A stretch of DNA of 64,000 bases from CAYWWY01 sp964462525 (GCA_964462525.1 CAYWWY010000002.1:186001-250000), one strand, 5' to 3'. Shown: positions 34,274 to 43,188, numbered from the stretch's first letter. Notes: a model not told the origin generated them from the sequence alone. Numbers and translations: made by a program.

Positions 34274-34766
34274 ACCAAAAGGCGCTGGTCTTGCCGTTGA
34301 ACTAATGGCTACAAACCCCGATCGACAAGCACCCCTATCTCTGCCTCAAACACAGGCTATTGTCGACTATGTCATACCCGTGGGATTTGCTGGGCCAGGG
34401 TCTCGATTGAACATCATTTACACCCATGACGATGAAATGCGCCGCTTAAACATCCAATACCGAAACAAACAGGAAACCACAGATGTCTTGACCTTCGCCT
34501 ACCTAGACCAAGAATCCGAATGGGATATGGTTGGCGAAGAATCAACGCTCGTGGGAGAAATCTATTTCTCGGCCCAAGCGGTGGAAAGACAAGCAGCGGA
34601 AGAAGGCCATCAACCTTATGAAGAAATGGCTTTTCTTTTAATCCACTCCCTACTGCATCTTCTCGGAATGGATCACGAAACGGACCCAGATCAATCTCAC
34701 GTGATGAATCAACTCCAGAACCAGTATTTCCAAGATATACGGAGCATACTCTCGGATCCCGTTTGA
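34266..34766 (+). CDS. ybeY: Endoribonuclease/rRNA maturation factor YbeY
   Basis: A metal-dependent RNase for 16S rRNA 3'-end maturation. The 166-residue protein has the signature HSLLHLLGMDHE (H3xH5xGxxH) and the preceding TTDVLTFAY with GEIYFS. The start ATG overlaps the end of the 7TM-HD gene by 8 bases and follows AAAGGAGG, so translation is coupled. Confidence 0.94.
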   Translation: MDEPKGAGLAVELMATNPDRQAPLSLPQTQAIVDYVIPVGFAGPGSRLNIIYTHDDEMRRLNIQYRNKQETTDVLTFAYLDQESEWDMVGEESTLVGEIYFSAQAVERQAAEEGHQPYEEMAFLLIHSLLHLLGMDHETDPDQSHVMNQLQNQYFQDIRSILSDPV

Positions 34767-34814
34767 TGGACCGGATTACGTTTTCCGAAAAACATGAACA
34801 GGAGGAATGCAATC

Positions 34815-36581
34815 ATGGCTCGATGGAAAAAATGGGTTGTGTATCTATGGATCGCGGGAATTATTGGATTGAGCGCGGGGATTGGGGGAGAACTTACTTT
34901 TTTATACCACCCCGACTATTACCCGTTGACATACGAAGAAAATGGAAATGCCGCTGGTTTGGTCGTAGAAGTGGCCAATTTGATTGCAGATCAGTTGGGA
35001 GACGCTATCCATTGGGAACCATGCTCCGTTGATCAGGCAATTGCTCGCCTTTTGGATGGAGATATGGTTTCATTGCCGACTCTCGTGTTTACTGCGGCCA
35101 GAAAAGACCAATTTCAATGGGTTGGTCCTCTGGCGGTCAATATGACATATCTGTATGCTTCTTCAAAGGAGCCTTTGGTTATTTCTTCCATAGACGATGC
35201 CAAACAGGTGACTTCCATCGGGGTCGTTCGCAACTACTATTCTCATCAAATCCTATTGGAGTGGGATTTCAATAACTTGGTTGTATACGATTGCGAACAT
35301 CAATTGTTCGAAGATCTTATCGCAAGCAAGCTCGTCCTCGCTCCTTTTAATTCAATGATTGCTCAAAGCGCTATGGTCCATGAATCCTCATTGCCGATGG
35401 TTCCCGTCATTCCCATTCACTTGGAAATGAACTTTTTGGGCTTCTCGAAAAGCGTCCCTTCGGACACCATTGCCGATTGGCAAAGGGTTTTGGATGAACT
35501 CAAGGATAGGGGCTCATTCGCTGAGATATACAAAAGGTGGATCCCGGATCATTATGTGCCCGGGGTATATTCCCTAATCACCGAAGAATACCCTCCTGTG
35601 ACCTTCATGGGGGCGGATCATCGTCCTTCCGGATTTGTGGTTGAAATCGTGGAAGCGCTTATGGAACAGGTAGGAATGGATCAAGAGATTCTTGTCGCTC
35701 CCTGGGCAATCGGATACGATTTGGCATTGAACCTTCCCAACATTCTGTTGTTCAGCATGGATCGTACTCCTTTGCGGGATCCTTTGTTTGCATGGATTGG
35801 ACCCGTTGGAAGCAATACCGCGTATCTCTATGGAAGAAGGAGCTTTGAGCCAACCCTCCCCGATCTGTCAGCCGCAAAAGCATCTCCCGCTATTGGCACT
35901 ACCCAAGATTGGTGGACCGAACAGCTGCTGAAAGAACTCGGGTTTACCAACCTGAAAAGTTCTTTGGATCCGCGAGACACGGTACGTCAACTGATCCACG
36001 GAGATGTGGAGCTCGCGATCTTCACCGACCTAACCGCATCGTCTCTATTCGAATCCGCGGGATATTCCATCAATGATGTCGTTCCATTATTGCCTGTTTG
36101 GACACAAGACTTCTACATAGCAGCATCCGAAGGGACGCATCCGCATTTGGTCTATCAGATGCAAAAAGCTTTGGACGCCATGAAACGGGATGGCAGGTTC
36201 GAACGAATCATCCGTTCCTATGTACCGAGCATGTTGGTCACTCCATTGATTGGGAAATCGTCCACACCAGAACGGAAAGAACTAACTTGGCAGACAAACC
36301 TCTTGTCAATCGGGCAGTTCTCCGGAATCTCCCTGCCAGAAAACGCTGCGACTGGGTATATATGGTCTGTAGAGATTCGAAATCCGGAAGTGGTTTCGAT
36401 CGTTGATCGGAGAGAAACAGCGTATGAATCTGACAAAATGCTCGTCGGCGCTGGATATCATGTGGAATGGACCTTTCAAGCACTGCAACTGGGCGAAACC
36501 GTGATTGTGTTTTCTCACTATCGCCCTTGGGAAACAGACCCTCCCATTCAAACCTTTGCCATTTCAATTCGGGTGGAATGA
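34815..36581 (+). CDS. Secreted double solute-binding-like protein with C-terminal chagasin domain
   Basis: A 588-residue exported protein with an N-terminal hydrophobic signal (about 10-25). Two SBP_bac_3-like domains follow: roughly residues 30-255 (HPDYYPLTYEENG..LVVEVANLIADQLG) and 256-480 (TEEYPPVTFMG..GFVVEIVEALMEQ). The last 100 residues form a chagasin-like inhibitor domain with loops ENAATGY, GAGYHVEW and YRPWET. ATG 34815 follows AGGAGG; an earlier in-frame ATG (34794) precedes the ribosome site. Solute binding plus protease inhibition is not a combination I recognise. The Rnf/Nqr-like operon starts 46 bases later. Confidence 0.78.
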   Translation: MARWKKWVVYLWIAGIIGLSAGIGGELTFLYHPDYYPLTYEENGNAAGLVVEVANLIADQLGDAIHWEPCSVDQAIARLLDGDMVSLPTLVFTAARKDQFQWVGPLAVNMTYLYASSKEPLVISSIDDAKQVTSIGVVRNYYSHQILLEWDFNNLVVYDCEHQLFEDLIASKLVLAPFNSMIAQSAMVHESSLPMVPVIPIHLEMNFLGFSKSVPSDTIADWQRVLDELKDRGSFAEIYKRWIPDHYVPGVYSLITEEYPPVTFMGADHRPSGFVVEIVEALMEQVGMDQEILVAPWAIGYDLALNLPNILLFSMDRTPLRDPLFAWIGPVGSNTAYLYGRRSFEPTLPDLSAAKASPAIGTTQDWWTEQLLKELGFTNLKSSLDPRDTVRQLIHGDVELAIFTDLTASSLFESAGYSINDVVPLLPVWTQDFYIAASEGTHPHLVYQMQKALDAMKRDGRFERIIRSYVPSMLVTPLIGKSSTPERKELTWQTNLLSIGQFSGISLPENAATGYIWSVEIRNPEVVSIVDRRETAYESDKMLVGAGYHVEWTFQALQLGETVIVFSHYRPWETDPPIQTFAISIRVE

Positions 36582-36627
36582 TTGGTTCAACCAGCATTCC
36601 AAACCTTAGGAGAGGAGAGGGATCCAT

Positions 36628-37530
36628 TTGGCGATCAACATATTCACCAAACAAATCATGATGCGGCGTGTGATCTATTCATTGATCCCCATCTACGCCT
36701 TTGCGTTTTGGGCTTATGGGTGGCATTTGCTTGTGCTGTCTCTCGTTGTGTTCGCAGGAGGGATTTTTTCCGAATACATGATGGAAAGGCGGCAAAAGAA
36801 GAAAGTCAGTGAAGCGGTCCTTGTTACCTGTATGCTCTTCACTCTGTCCCTTCCACCGTTAACTCCATGGTGGATCGCATTGATCGGGATCTTGTTCGGG
36901 GTAATCATCGGAAAAGAAGCCTACGGGGGATTTGGAAGGAACGTCTTTAATCCAGCCATTGTCGGGCGGCTATTTGTTTATATTGCTTTCCCAGGAGAAA
37001 TGACAGCCCGATTTCTCGTACCCGGTGGATTTGGCTCAAATGCTATAACTTCGGCCACCCCGCTCTCGATTCTTCGGGAAGGAGAAACCCTCTCCATTTG
37101 GAATACGTTTATCGGAAACCGCGCCGGCGCTATGGGGGAGGGACCGATTCTTTTAATCTTGCTGGCGGCAATCTACCTCATGTACACGAAGACTGCAAGT
37201 TGGCGGATAATCCTTTCGACATTGGCCAGTTCGTTTGCACTCATACTTGCCCTCGATATCTTTGGGGTAGCGAGGGCTCTACCGGTTTTCCATTCCTTTA
37301 TATCGGGAAGCATTCTTTTTGTGATGGTGTTTATGGCGACCGATCCGGTTTCAGCTCCCAAGAAACCGCAAGCGCAATGGCTGTATGGTATGATCATCGG
37401 AGTATCCTCTGTGCTGGTTCGAACCTTTTCCCTCTTCCCGGAAGGCACGAGCTTTGGCGTGTTGATCGGAAATACCTTCGCCTCTCTGATCGATCTGAAA
37501 TTCTCGAAACCAAAGAAGGTGAATTCATGA
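36628..37530 (+). CDS. RnfD/NqrB-like membrane subunit
   Basis: A flavin-carrying membrane subunit of the Rnf/Nqr ion pump. The 300-residue protein has about 8-10 membrane helices and the family signature YGGFGRNVFNPAIVGRLF at 99-116. The flavinylation motif TSATPLS places FMN on Thr144, and DPVSAP occurs near the C-terminus. Length is at the RnfD end; NqrB proteins (about 400) have an extra N-terminal extension that is missing here. TTG 36628 follows GAGGAGAGG. It overlaps the next gene by four bases (ATGA). Confidence 0.9.
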   Translation: MAINIFTKQIMMRRVIYSLIPIYAFAFWAYGWHLLVLSLVVFAGGIFSEYMMERRQKKKVSEAVLVTCMLFTLSLPPLTPWWIALIGILFGVIIGKEAYGGFGRNVFNPAIVGRLFVYIAFPGEMTARFLVPGGFGSNAITSATPLSILREGETLSIWNTFIGNRAGAMGEGPILLILLAAIYLMYTKTASWRIILSTLASSFALILALDIFGVARALPVFHSFISGSILFVMVFMATDPVSAPKKPQAQWLYGMIIGVSSVLVRTFSLFPEGTSFGVLIGNTFASLIDLKFSKPKKVNS

Positions 37531-38144
37531 AAAAAGAAAGCAAAGTCTATTCAGTCCTTTTCACCTTCGGGATAACCTTTGTCTTGGTCGCTCTGCTCGC
37601 CTTAGCTAATGAAAGCACAAAAGAACCGATCGCTCGGAATAACGAGCTCTTTTTTCGAAGGGCAGTCCTCTTCGCCATGAATATCCCCTATGATCGGATC
37701 GATCAGGTATTTGATCTCTATAGCAAAACAGTCACAGAGAGAACCACCGATCAAGGGATTTTGTATCAAGCTGTTCAAGACGGAGAAACTGTGTTTGCGA
37801 TGAAATTCGCTGGAAATGGGCTTTGGGGGACGATCACGGGTATCGTAGCCATTTCCGAAGACGCTTCGCGGATTGTAGGAATCGATTTTGTCGAGCAGAA
37901 TGAAACCCCTGGATTGGGCGGCCGGATTGATGACCTTTGGTTTAAAGAGCAATTTCGGGGTGAAGCCATCCCTGAGGGTCGAATTACCATGCTGCGTTCC
38001 GCAGGAAGACTGGGCGATCCCGATTCCGATAATGCTGCTGTCGATGCAGTCACAGGCGCGACCCTAACCTCCGAGTCTGTGGAGAAGATCCTGAACCAAT
38101 ACCTGCACACCCTTCAAAACCTGGTTCGCGAAGGGAAGAACTGA
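37527..38144 (+). CDS. RnfG/NqrC-like FMN-binding subunit
   Basis: A 205-residue subunit with one N-terminal membrane helix (about 8-28) and an extracytoplasmic FMN-binding domain. The covalent FMN motif AVTGATL places the flavin on Thr179, the substrate site for ApbE. ETPGLGGRID is also typical of the family. Length matches RnfG rather than the about 260-residue NqrC. It overlaps the RnfD/NqrB gene and precedes the next by one base. Confidence 0.9.
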   Translation: MKKESKVYSVLFTFGITFVLVALLALANESTKEPIARNNELFFRRAVLFAMNIPYDRIDQVFDLYSKTVTERTTDQGILYQAVQDGETVFAMKFAGNGLWGTITGIVAISEDASRIVGIDFVEQNETPGLGGRIDDLWFKEQFRGEAIPEGRITMLRSAGRLGDPDSDNAAVDAVTGATLTSESVEKILNQYLHTLQNLVREGKN

Positions 38145-38145
38145 A

Positions 38146-38775
38146 ATGGCATCCAAATCGGTGCAAATACTCACAAATAATGTGTGGGGAAACAACCCGG
38201 TATTCGTGCAAATCTTGGGCATCTGTTCTACCTTGGCAGTCACCAATGATGCAACGAATACCCTGATTCTTTCGATCAGCGTCACCTTTGTTACTGCCTT
38301 ATCCAACTTCTTCCTTTCCATCATGAAAAACTGGATCCCGAGAAAAGTACGAATGATCATTCAAACCTTGGTTATCTCTTTCTTCGTAATCTTGGTGGAC
38401 ATCGTCCTTCGAGCCTTTCTCCCAGACATCAGCAAAGCGCTGGGTCCGTATGTGGGTCTCATAATCACCAATTGCATCATCATGGGTCGAGCGGAAGCTT
38501 TTGCGCAGTCCAACAAACCAATTCTCTCTTTTTGGGATGGATTAACTACGGGATTCGGGTTTATGATCGTCCTCATGACGATTGCCATATGCAGAGAAAT
38601 CCTGGGATTTGGTTCCATCTTTGGCTTTCGGTTGCTACCAGAGTCGTTTGTCCCTTGGACCATAATGATCATGGCTCCTAGCGGGTTTTTCATGCTGGGA
38701 ATCTTTATCTGGATCGCGCGCGGGAATTACTTAGCAAAAACCGCGACAAAAAAGAATCAGGAGACAAAACCATGA
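38146..38775 (+). CDS. RnfE/NqrD-like membrane subunit
   Basis: A 209-residue integral membrane subunit with six helices. Typical stretches are NNPVFVQILGICSTLAVTN at the start, with the conserved Cys used for the membrane iron centre in this family, and ITNCIIMGRAEAFA with its second conserved Cys mid-protein. NqrD and RnfE are homologous; the NNPVFVQILGIC form is shared by both. It starts 1 base after the previous stop and overlaps the next gene by four bases. Confidence 0.9.
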   Translation: MASKSVQILTNNVWGNNPVFVQILGICSTLAVTNDATNTLILSISVTFVTALSNFFLSIMKNWIPRKVRMIIQTLVISFFVILVDIVLRAFLPDISKALGPYVGLIITNCIIMGRAEAFAQSNKPILSFWDGLTTGFGFMIVLMTIAICREILGFGSIFGFRLLPESFVPWTIMIMAPSGFFMLGIFIWIARGNYLAKTATKKNQETKP

Positions 38776-39365
38776 CGCCTCCCATCAACGCTTTTATCCT
38801 TTTCTTTGCAGCGATATTTACTTCCAATATTCTCCTGACCAACTTCTTGGGTATGTGTTCATTCATTTCGGTTTCCAAAGATTTCAAGTCTTCTAATGGA
38901 CTGGGGATGGCGGTAACTTTAGTCATGACCCTCACAACTGCTGTGAACTGGGTTGTCCTGCATTCGGTCCTCATTCCTCTTCATCTGGAGTATCTCCGCT
39001 ATATCGTTTTCATCATAGTCATTGCCGCCGTTGTGCAGATCCTTGAGATGGTGATCGACCGGCTTTCTCCCTCTTTGTATATTAGTCTGGGGATCTTTCT
39101 CCCCTTGATCACCGTCAATTGTGCTATATTGGGTGTTGCCCTGTTCATGCAGCTTCGCCAATATAGTTTTTTTCAATCGGTTCTTTTTGGCGCTGGTTCC
39201 GGAATCGGTTGGTGGCTTGCCATCCTTTTGCTGGCCGCAATCCGGAAACGGATTGACAAAAACCCAATACCTCCTGCCTTGCAAGGACCAGGAATCACGC
39301 TCATAACCATCGGGATTATGGCGATGGCGTTCATCGGTTTTGCAGGTATGCTGAGCGTTCAATAG
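38772..39365 (+). CDS. RnfA/NqrE-like membrane subunit
   Basis: A 197-residue integral membrane subunit, inverted-topology partner of the RnfE/NqrD type. It shows NILLTNFLGMCSFISVSK with the conserved Cys and LPLITVNCAILGVALF with the second; the two cysteines here and two in the partner could form the intramembrane Fe/[2Fe-2S] centre. The FGAGSGIGWWLAI stretch is also typical. ATG overlaps the upstream gene by four bases. Confidence 0.9.
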   Translation: MTPPINAFILFFAAIFTSNILLTNFLGMCSFISVSKDFKSSNGLGMAVTLVMTLTTAVNWVVLHSVLIPLHLEYLRYIVFIIVIAAVVQILEMVIDRLSPSLYISLGIFLPLITVNCAILGVALFMQLRQYSFFQSVLFGAGSGIGWWLAILLLAAIRKRIDKNPIPPALQGPGITLITIGIMAMAFIGFAGMLSVQ

Positions 39366-39379
39366 GAAGGATGATCGGA

Positions 39380-40495
39380 ATGTCGATTTGGATTGCCCCG
39401 CTCGTCGTTGGAGGAATCGGAGCCGTTTTGGCTTTAACCATTGCCATCATCGACGCAATCGTCAACAACTACGGAGAAGTGGAAATTGATATCAACCAGG
39501 GTAAAAAGAAACTCCAAGCAAAAGGAGGAGCCTCTCTCCTATCGACCCTTTCCGAACATGGGATGTTTATTCCATCTGCCTGTGGAGGGAGGGGAAGCTG
39601 CGGAGCATGCAAAATTGGGGTCCTTTCCGATATCGGTCCGATCCTTCCGACGGAATATCCCCTACTCTCCCCACAGGAACGGCAAGACGGGATTCGATTG
39701 TCATGTCAAATCAAACTCAAAGCTAGCATTGAAATCCAAATCCCTGAAGAATTGTTCATAGCCAGGCCCTATCTGGGAGTGATCGATTCATTGAAGGATG
39801 TAACTCATGACATCAAAGAGGTGCGGATCGCTCTCGAAAAGCCTGATTCCATTGAATATCAGGCCGGCCAATATGTCCAACTTGTTATTCCTCCCTACCG
39901 CAAAATCCCAGAATCCACACAAAGAGCCTATTCCATGTCGTCAACACCCTCTCAGCCGAATACTGTCGAATTACTCATACGGAAAGTTCCGAACGGGATT
40001 GCAACAACCTATGTCCACGAACTCCTCAAAGAAGGACAATCAATCGAGCTGATCGGGCCTTTTGGAGATTTTTATGTTCGTGATAACGAAGCAGATATGA
40101 TTTGTGTAGCAGGTGGATCAGGGATGGCGCCTATCAAGTCGATCCTAATGGATTTGTTTGAGAAAGGGGAACAAACGCGCCATATCTGGTATTTTTTCGG
40201 AGCGCGATCCAAAAGAGATCTTTTCTATCTAGACCTTTTCTCAAGTCTGGAAGAACGCTGGCCCATCTTCCATTTCATCCCAGCCTTATCCGATCCCTTG
40301 CCCGAAGACGAATGGAAGGATGAAACAGGGTTGATTACTGATGTTTTGGACGAATACCTGCGCAATCGCGTAGATCCCGAGCACACGAAAGAAGGATATT
40401 TGTGCGGAAGTCCCGGCATGGTCAACGCATGTGTGCAGGTTATGAAGAAAAACGGGATCCCAGAAGACCGGATCTATTACGACAAATTTGCCTAG
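39380..40495 (+). CDS. nqrF: NqrF-like NADH dehydrogenase subunit
   Basis: It oxidises NADH through FAD and a [2Fe-2S] cluster and feeds electrons to the membrane subunits. The 371-residue protein has an N-terminal membrane anchor (about 5-25). Plant-type ferredoxin cysteines C68, C74, C77 and C109 have the same spacing as the V. cholerae NqrF ligands (C70, C76, C79, C111). The FAD domain (RAYSMSSTP) and NAD domain (CVAGGSGMAPIKS, CGSPGMVNACV) follow. A start at 39371 abuts the AGGAAGG site, so ATG 39380 is preferred. It replaces RnfB/RnfC in this operon; no NqrA gene is present. Confidence 0.92.
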   Translation: MSIWIAPLVVGGIGAVLALTIAIIDAIVNNYGEVEIDINQGKKKLQAKGGASLLSTLSEHGMFIPSACGGRGSCGACKIGVLSDIGPILPTEYPLLSPQERQDGIRLSCQIKLKASIEIQIPEELFIARPYLGVIDSLKDVTHDIKEVRIALEKPDSIEYQAGQYVQLVIPPYRKIPESTQRAYSMSSTPSQPNTVELLIRKVPNGIATTYVHELLKEGQSIELIGPFGDFYVRDNEADMICVAGGSGMAPIKSILMDLFEKGEQTRHIWYFFGARSKRDLFYLDLFSSLEERWPIFHFIPALSDPLPEDEWKDETGLITDVLDEYLRNRVDPEHTKEGYLCGSPGMVNACVQVMKKNGIPEDRIYYDKFA

Positions 40496-40508
40496 GGGGG
40501 CGGATACG

Positions 40509-40958
40509 ATGAAAATGACCCCAGAATTGCAGATGGCACAGGAAAATATGCTTCCAGGAAAGATTTCGGGACAAGGATTTCTCGGAGATGACCATCGCCC
40601 TTTGATCGATATCATTACAGAAGATGAGGAACGCTTGGCCAAATCAGGAAAATCCTTTGATGAACTATTCCAGCGGATGGAATATTTCATGATACACGGG
40701 CGGAAAGGACTTGGGGAACCGATTGTGGTAGACAATGAATGGGAAGTTTGGGTGGATGAAGCCCGAGGCAAGATGGTTTGCCCCTTCCAAGACGGAATCT
40801 TTGCCAAGATCAACGCGCACGTCTGCAAAACATTAACCAAAGATTGCATAACCTACTCAGAGTTGGCGCTTCATCTGATCCATAAACATCATTTTTTTCA
40901 AGGAAACCCCTCGTCCTATCGTCTTAATCCTGAGGAACTGGTTCGTATCCTCTTTTAG
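40509..40958 (+). CDS. Conserved hypothetical protein in the Rnf/Nqr-like operon
   Basis: A 149-residue soluble protein I cannot assign. It starts 13 bases after the nqrF stop with AGGGGGG upstream. It has no signal peptide or membrane helix. Notable are FLGDDHRPLIDIITEDEERL near the start and a Cys/His-rich second half (MVCPF, HVCKT, DCIT, HLIHKHHFFQGNPSSYRLNPEE). Its position after nqrF suggests a role in assembly, regulation or as an accessory of the complex, but this is only context. Confidence 0.7.
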   Translation: MKMTPELQMAQENMLPGKISGQGFLGDDHRPLIDIITEDEERLAKSGKSFDELFQRMEYFMIHGRKGLGEPIVVDNEWEVWVDEARGKMVCPFQDGIFAKINAHVCKTLTKDCITYSELALHLIHKHHFFQGNPSSYRLNPEELVRILF

Positions 40959-41017
40959 CGATTGATCTCGTTCCAGATGAACGATATTTGCTCAAATGCT
41001 TCAAGGAAGGATGTGGT

Positions 41018-41605
41018 TTGGTGGAGGATAAGGCAAGAAAGATCTCTTTTTTCGAAGAAAAAAAGGCGGACTATGCCCGGAGAAAATGGTATGACTGGCT
41101 GTACAAAGGGATCATCATGGTCGTTTTTGGAATTCTAACCCTGATCTGGCCCGAAGAATCTTCAAAGATCATCATTTCGTTGATCGGTATTTTGGGTTTT
41201 GCCATCGGCGCCTTTAAGCTCTTTGTTTTTTTCAAGAAGGAAACTGATCAAAACAAGGTGATGATCGGGTTTGAAATGTTTGCCGGCATCATCATCGGAA
41301 TTCTTTCGTTTGCTGCTCCTGGATTTGTTGGAACCATCGCAGTCTTTGTGGTTGGATTGACTCTGATCTATTTGGGGGTTTTGGAAACAGTTGTCGGGTT
41401 TTTGCTTCCCCTAAAGACTGCCGGTTCATGGTACAAGTGGGTGATTGCCCTTGCAGGGATCGCTAGTATCACGTTCGGCGTCATCATTATTTCGCGTTTC
41501 GAAATCATTCTTTGGATCATTAGTCTGTACGCAATTTTTGGGGGGACCTTATTGTTAGCAAGATCAATCATCCGAAAAAACCACCTGAAAAAGAAACCGG
41601 GATAA
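41018..41605 (+). CDS. HdeD-like (DUF308) membrane protein
   Basis: A 195-residue membrane protein with six predicted helices and an N-terminal soluble stretch, similar in pattern to the HdeD/DUF308 family. That family has been linked to acid resistance in E. coli; the function here is unknown. Repeated motifs such as GIIMVVFGILTLIWPEES and GIASITFGVIII show the internal duplication typical of the family. Start TTG 41018, 7 bases after AAGGAAGG (GTG 41021 is an alternative). No terminator is visible between it and the preceding operon. Confidence 0.7.
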   Translation: MVEDKARKISFFEEKKADYARRKWYDWLYKGIIMVVFGILTLIWPEESSKIIISLIGILGFAIGAFKLFVFFKKETDQNKVMIGFEMFAGIIIGILSFAAPGFVGTIAVFVVGLTLIYLGVLETVVGFLLPLKTAGSWYKWVIALAGIASITFGVIIISRFEIILWIISLYAIFGGTLLLARSIIRKNHLKKKPG

Positions 41606-41648
41606 TCGCCCTTTTCCAACGTTTCAATACTAGAAAGGTATCTCTTTC

Positions 41649-41685
41649 ATGTATACATAAGCATACTTTTCATTTAGCAAGTATG
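41649..41685. promoter_or_regulatory. Palindrome and inverted repeat upstream of gdhA
   Basis: In the 225-base gap between the HdeD-like gene and gdhA, ATGTATACAT (41649-41658) is a perfect 10-bp palindrome. It is followed by CATACTT (41662-41668) and AAGTATG (41679-41685), a 7-bp stem with a 10-base loop. A regulator site or RNA hairpin is possible. Apart from this I see no clear promoter in the gap. Confidence 0.4.
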
Positions 41686-41830
41686 ACTTCTCTCATGGCA
41701 CTAGATTCAACCTAAAGGCGAAAAACCCCCACAATTAGAAGACAGGAAAACGCAAGTGTTCGTGTAGAATCGGAATAGAAACGATGATTGAAATCTCAAA
41801 AAAGAATCGAAAACCCAAAAAGAGGAGGTT

Positions 41831-43099
41831 ATGGCGTTGAGTCTTTTTGAAAATGCGCTAAAACAGTTTAACAAGGCCGCAGATGTAATGCAACTCGATC
41901 CATCGATGAGGGAAGCCCTGTCGTTACCCAAACGGGAGTTAACCGTCAATTTCCCCGTTCGCATGGATAACGGTTCCATCAAGGTTTTTACTGGGCATCG
42001 GGTCCAGCACAGTTTAACCAGGGGTCCTGCCAAGGGAGGGATTCGATACCACCCCGACGTTACCTTAGATGAAGTAAAGGCGCTTGCGTTTTGGATGACC
42101 TGGAAAAGCGCAGTTGTCGGTATTCCTTATGGCGGTGGTAAAGGTGGTGTTCAGGTAGATCCCAGCCTCCTCTCCGATTCGGAAATTGAACGATTATCCC
42201 GAAGATTCTTCTCGGAAATCCAGATCATCATTGGGGAAAACCAAGACATCCCAGCGCCAGACGTGAATACCAATGCCCAAATCATGGCATGGTACATGGA
42301 TACCTACAGCATGAATATTGGCCACTCTGTGTTAGGCATTGTTACGGGAAAACCGGTGGACATTGGCGGATCTCTCGGTAGAAACGAGGCAACAGGCAGA
42401 GGATGCAGAGTTTGCGCTGAACAAGCGGTAAAATACCTTAACGATAAAGGGGTCATCAACAAACCGATTAACAAAATGACCGTGGCTGTCCAGGGCTTTG
42501 GCAACGTTGGTTCTTTCGCCGCGCTAACATCCCAACAGGAATGTGGAGCGACAATCGTTGGAATTAGCGATGTGTCTGGAGGGATGTACAATTCCAAAGG
42601 GTTTGACGTGGCAGATGTCATCGAATACGTTAAGACAAACAAAGTCATCAAAGGCTATCCGAAAGCAGAAAAGGTATTGACCAACGAAGAGTTGTTAACT
42701 TTGGATGTTGATATTCTGATTCCTGCCGCCTTGGAAAACGTGATCACCCAAGAAAACGCCGATCACATTCGGGCCAAGATCATTGTAGAAGGCGCGAATG
42801 GACCTGTTACGCCTGAAGCGGATGAAATTCTCATCAAAAAGGGAATATTCAGCGTACCCGACTTTTTGGCCAACGCAGGCGGGGTTACCGTATCCTATTT
42901 TGAATGGGTCCAAGGGTTGCAATGGTTTTTCTGGGATTTGGATCGAATTCGACAAGCGCTGCATTCCATTTTGGAAAAAGCCTTCGCGGACGTGGCCGAT
43001 TGCGCCGAACGATACAAAACCGATATGCGGTCTGCAGCCTATGTTGTGGCCATTGAAAAAGTCGCTCATGCTACAAAGCTCCGGGGGATATATCCCTAA
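41831..43099 (+). CDS. gdhA: Glutamate dehydrogenase
   Basis: It interconverts glutamate and 2-oxoglutarate plus ammonia with NAD(P). The 422-residue length fits the hexameric class I family of anaerobes and thermophiles. Active-site stretches are GPAKGGIRYHPDV, PYGGGKGGV and PAPDVNTNAQIM; the Rossmann fold shows VAVQGFGNVGSF. The ATG follows GAGGAGG. It stands alone, with its own terminator downstream. Coenzyme preference is not clear from sequence. Confidence 0.95.
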   Translation: MALSLFENALKQFNKAADVMQLDPSMREALSLPKRELTVNFPVRMDNGSIKVFTGHRVQHSLTRGPAKGGIRYHPDVTLDEVKALAFWMTWKSAVVGIPYGGGKGGVQVDPSLLSDSEIERLSRRFFSEIQIIIGENQDIPAPDVNTNAQIMAWYMDTYSMNIGHSVLGIVTGKPVDIGGSLGRNEATGRGCRVCAEQAVKYLNDKGVINKPINKMTVAVQGFGNVGSFAALTSQQECGATIVGISDVSGGMYNSKGFDVADVIEYVKTNKVIKGYPKAEKVLTNEELLTLDVDILIPAALENVITQENADHIRAKIIVEGANGPVTPEADEILIKKGIFSVPDFLANAGGVTVSYFEWVQGLQWFFWDLDRIRQALHSILEKAFADVADCAERYKTDMRSAAYVVAIEKVAHATKLRGIYP

Positions 43100-43157
43100 C
43101 GCTCATCAAATGTTCAAAGTAGTTTGAGAAACCCTTCAAGCTGTTCAATCAAATCAA

Positions 43158-43188
43158 AGGAGCGAAGAACCTTCGCTCCTGTTTTTTT
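43158..43188 (+). terminator. Rho-independent terminator after gdhA
   Basis: A perfect 10-bp stem AGGAGCGAAG (43158-43167) / CTTCGCTCCT (43171-43180) with a 3-base loop is followed by G and seven T. Confidence 0.92.
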
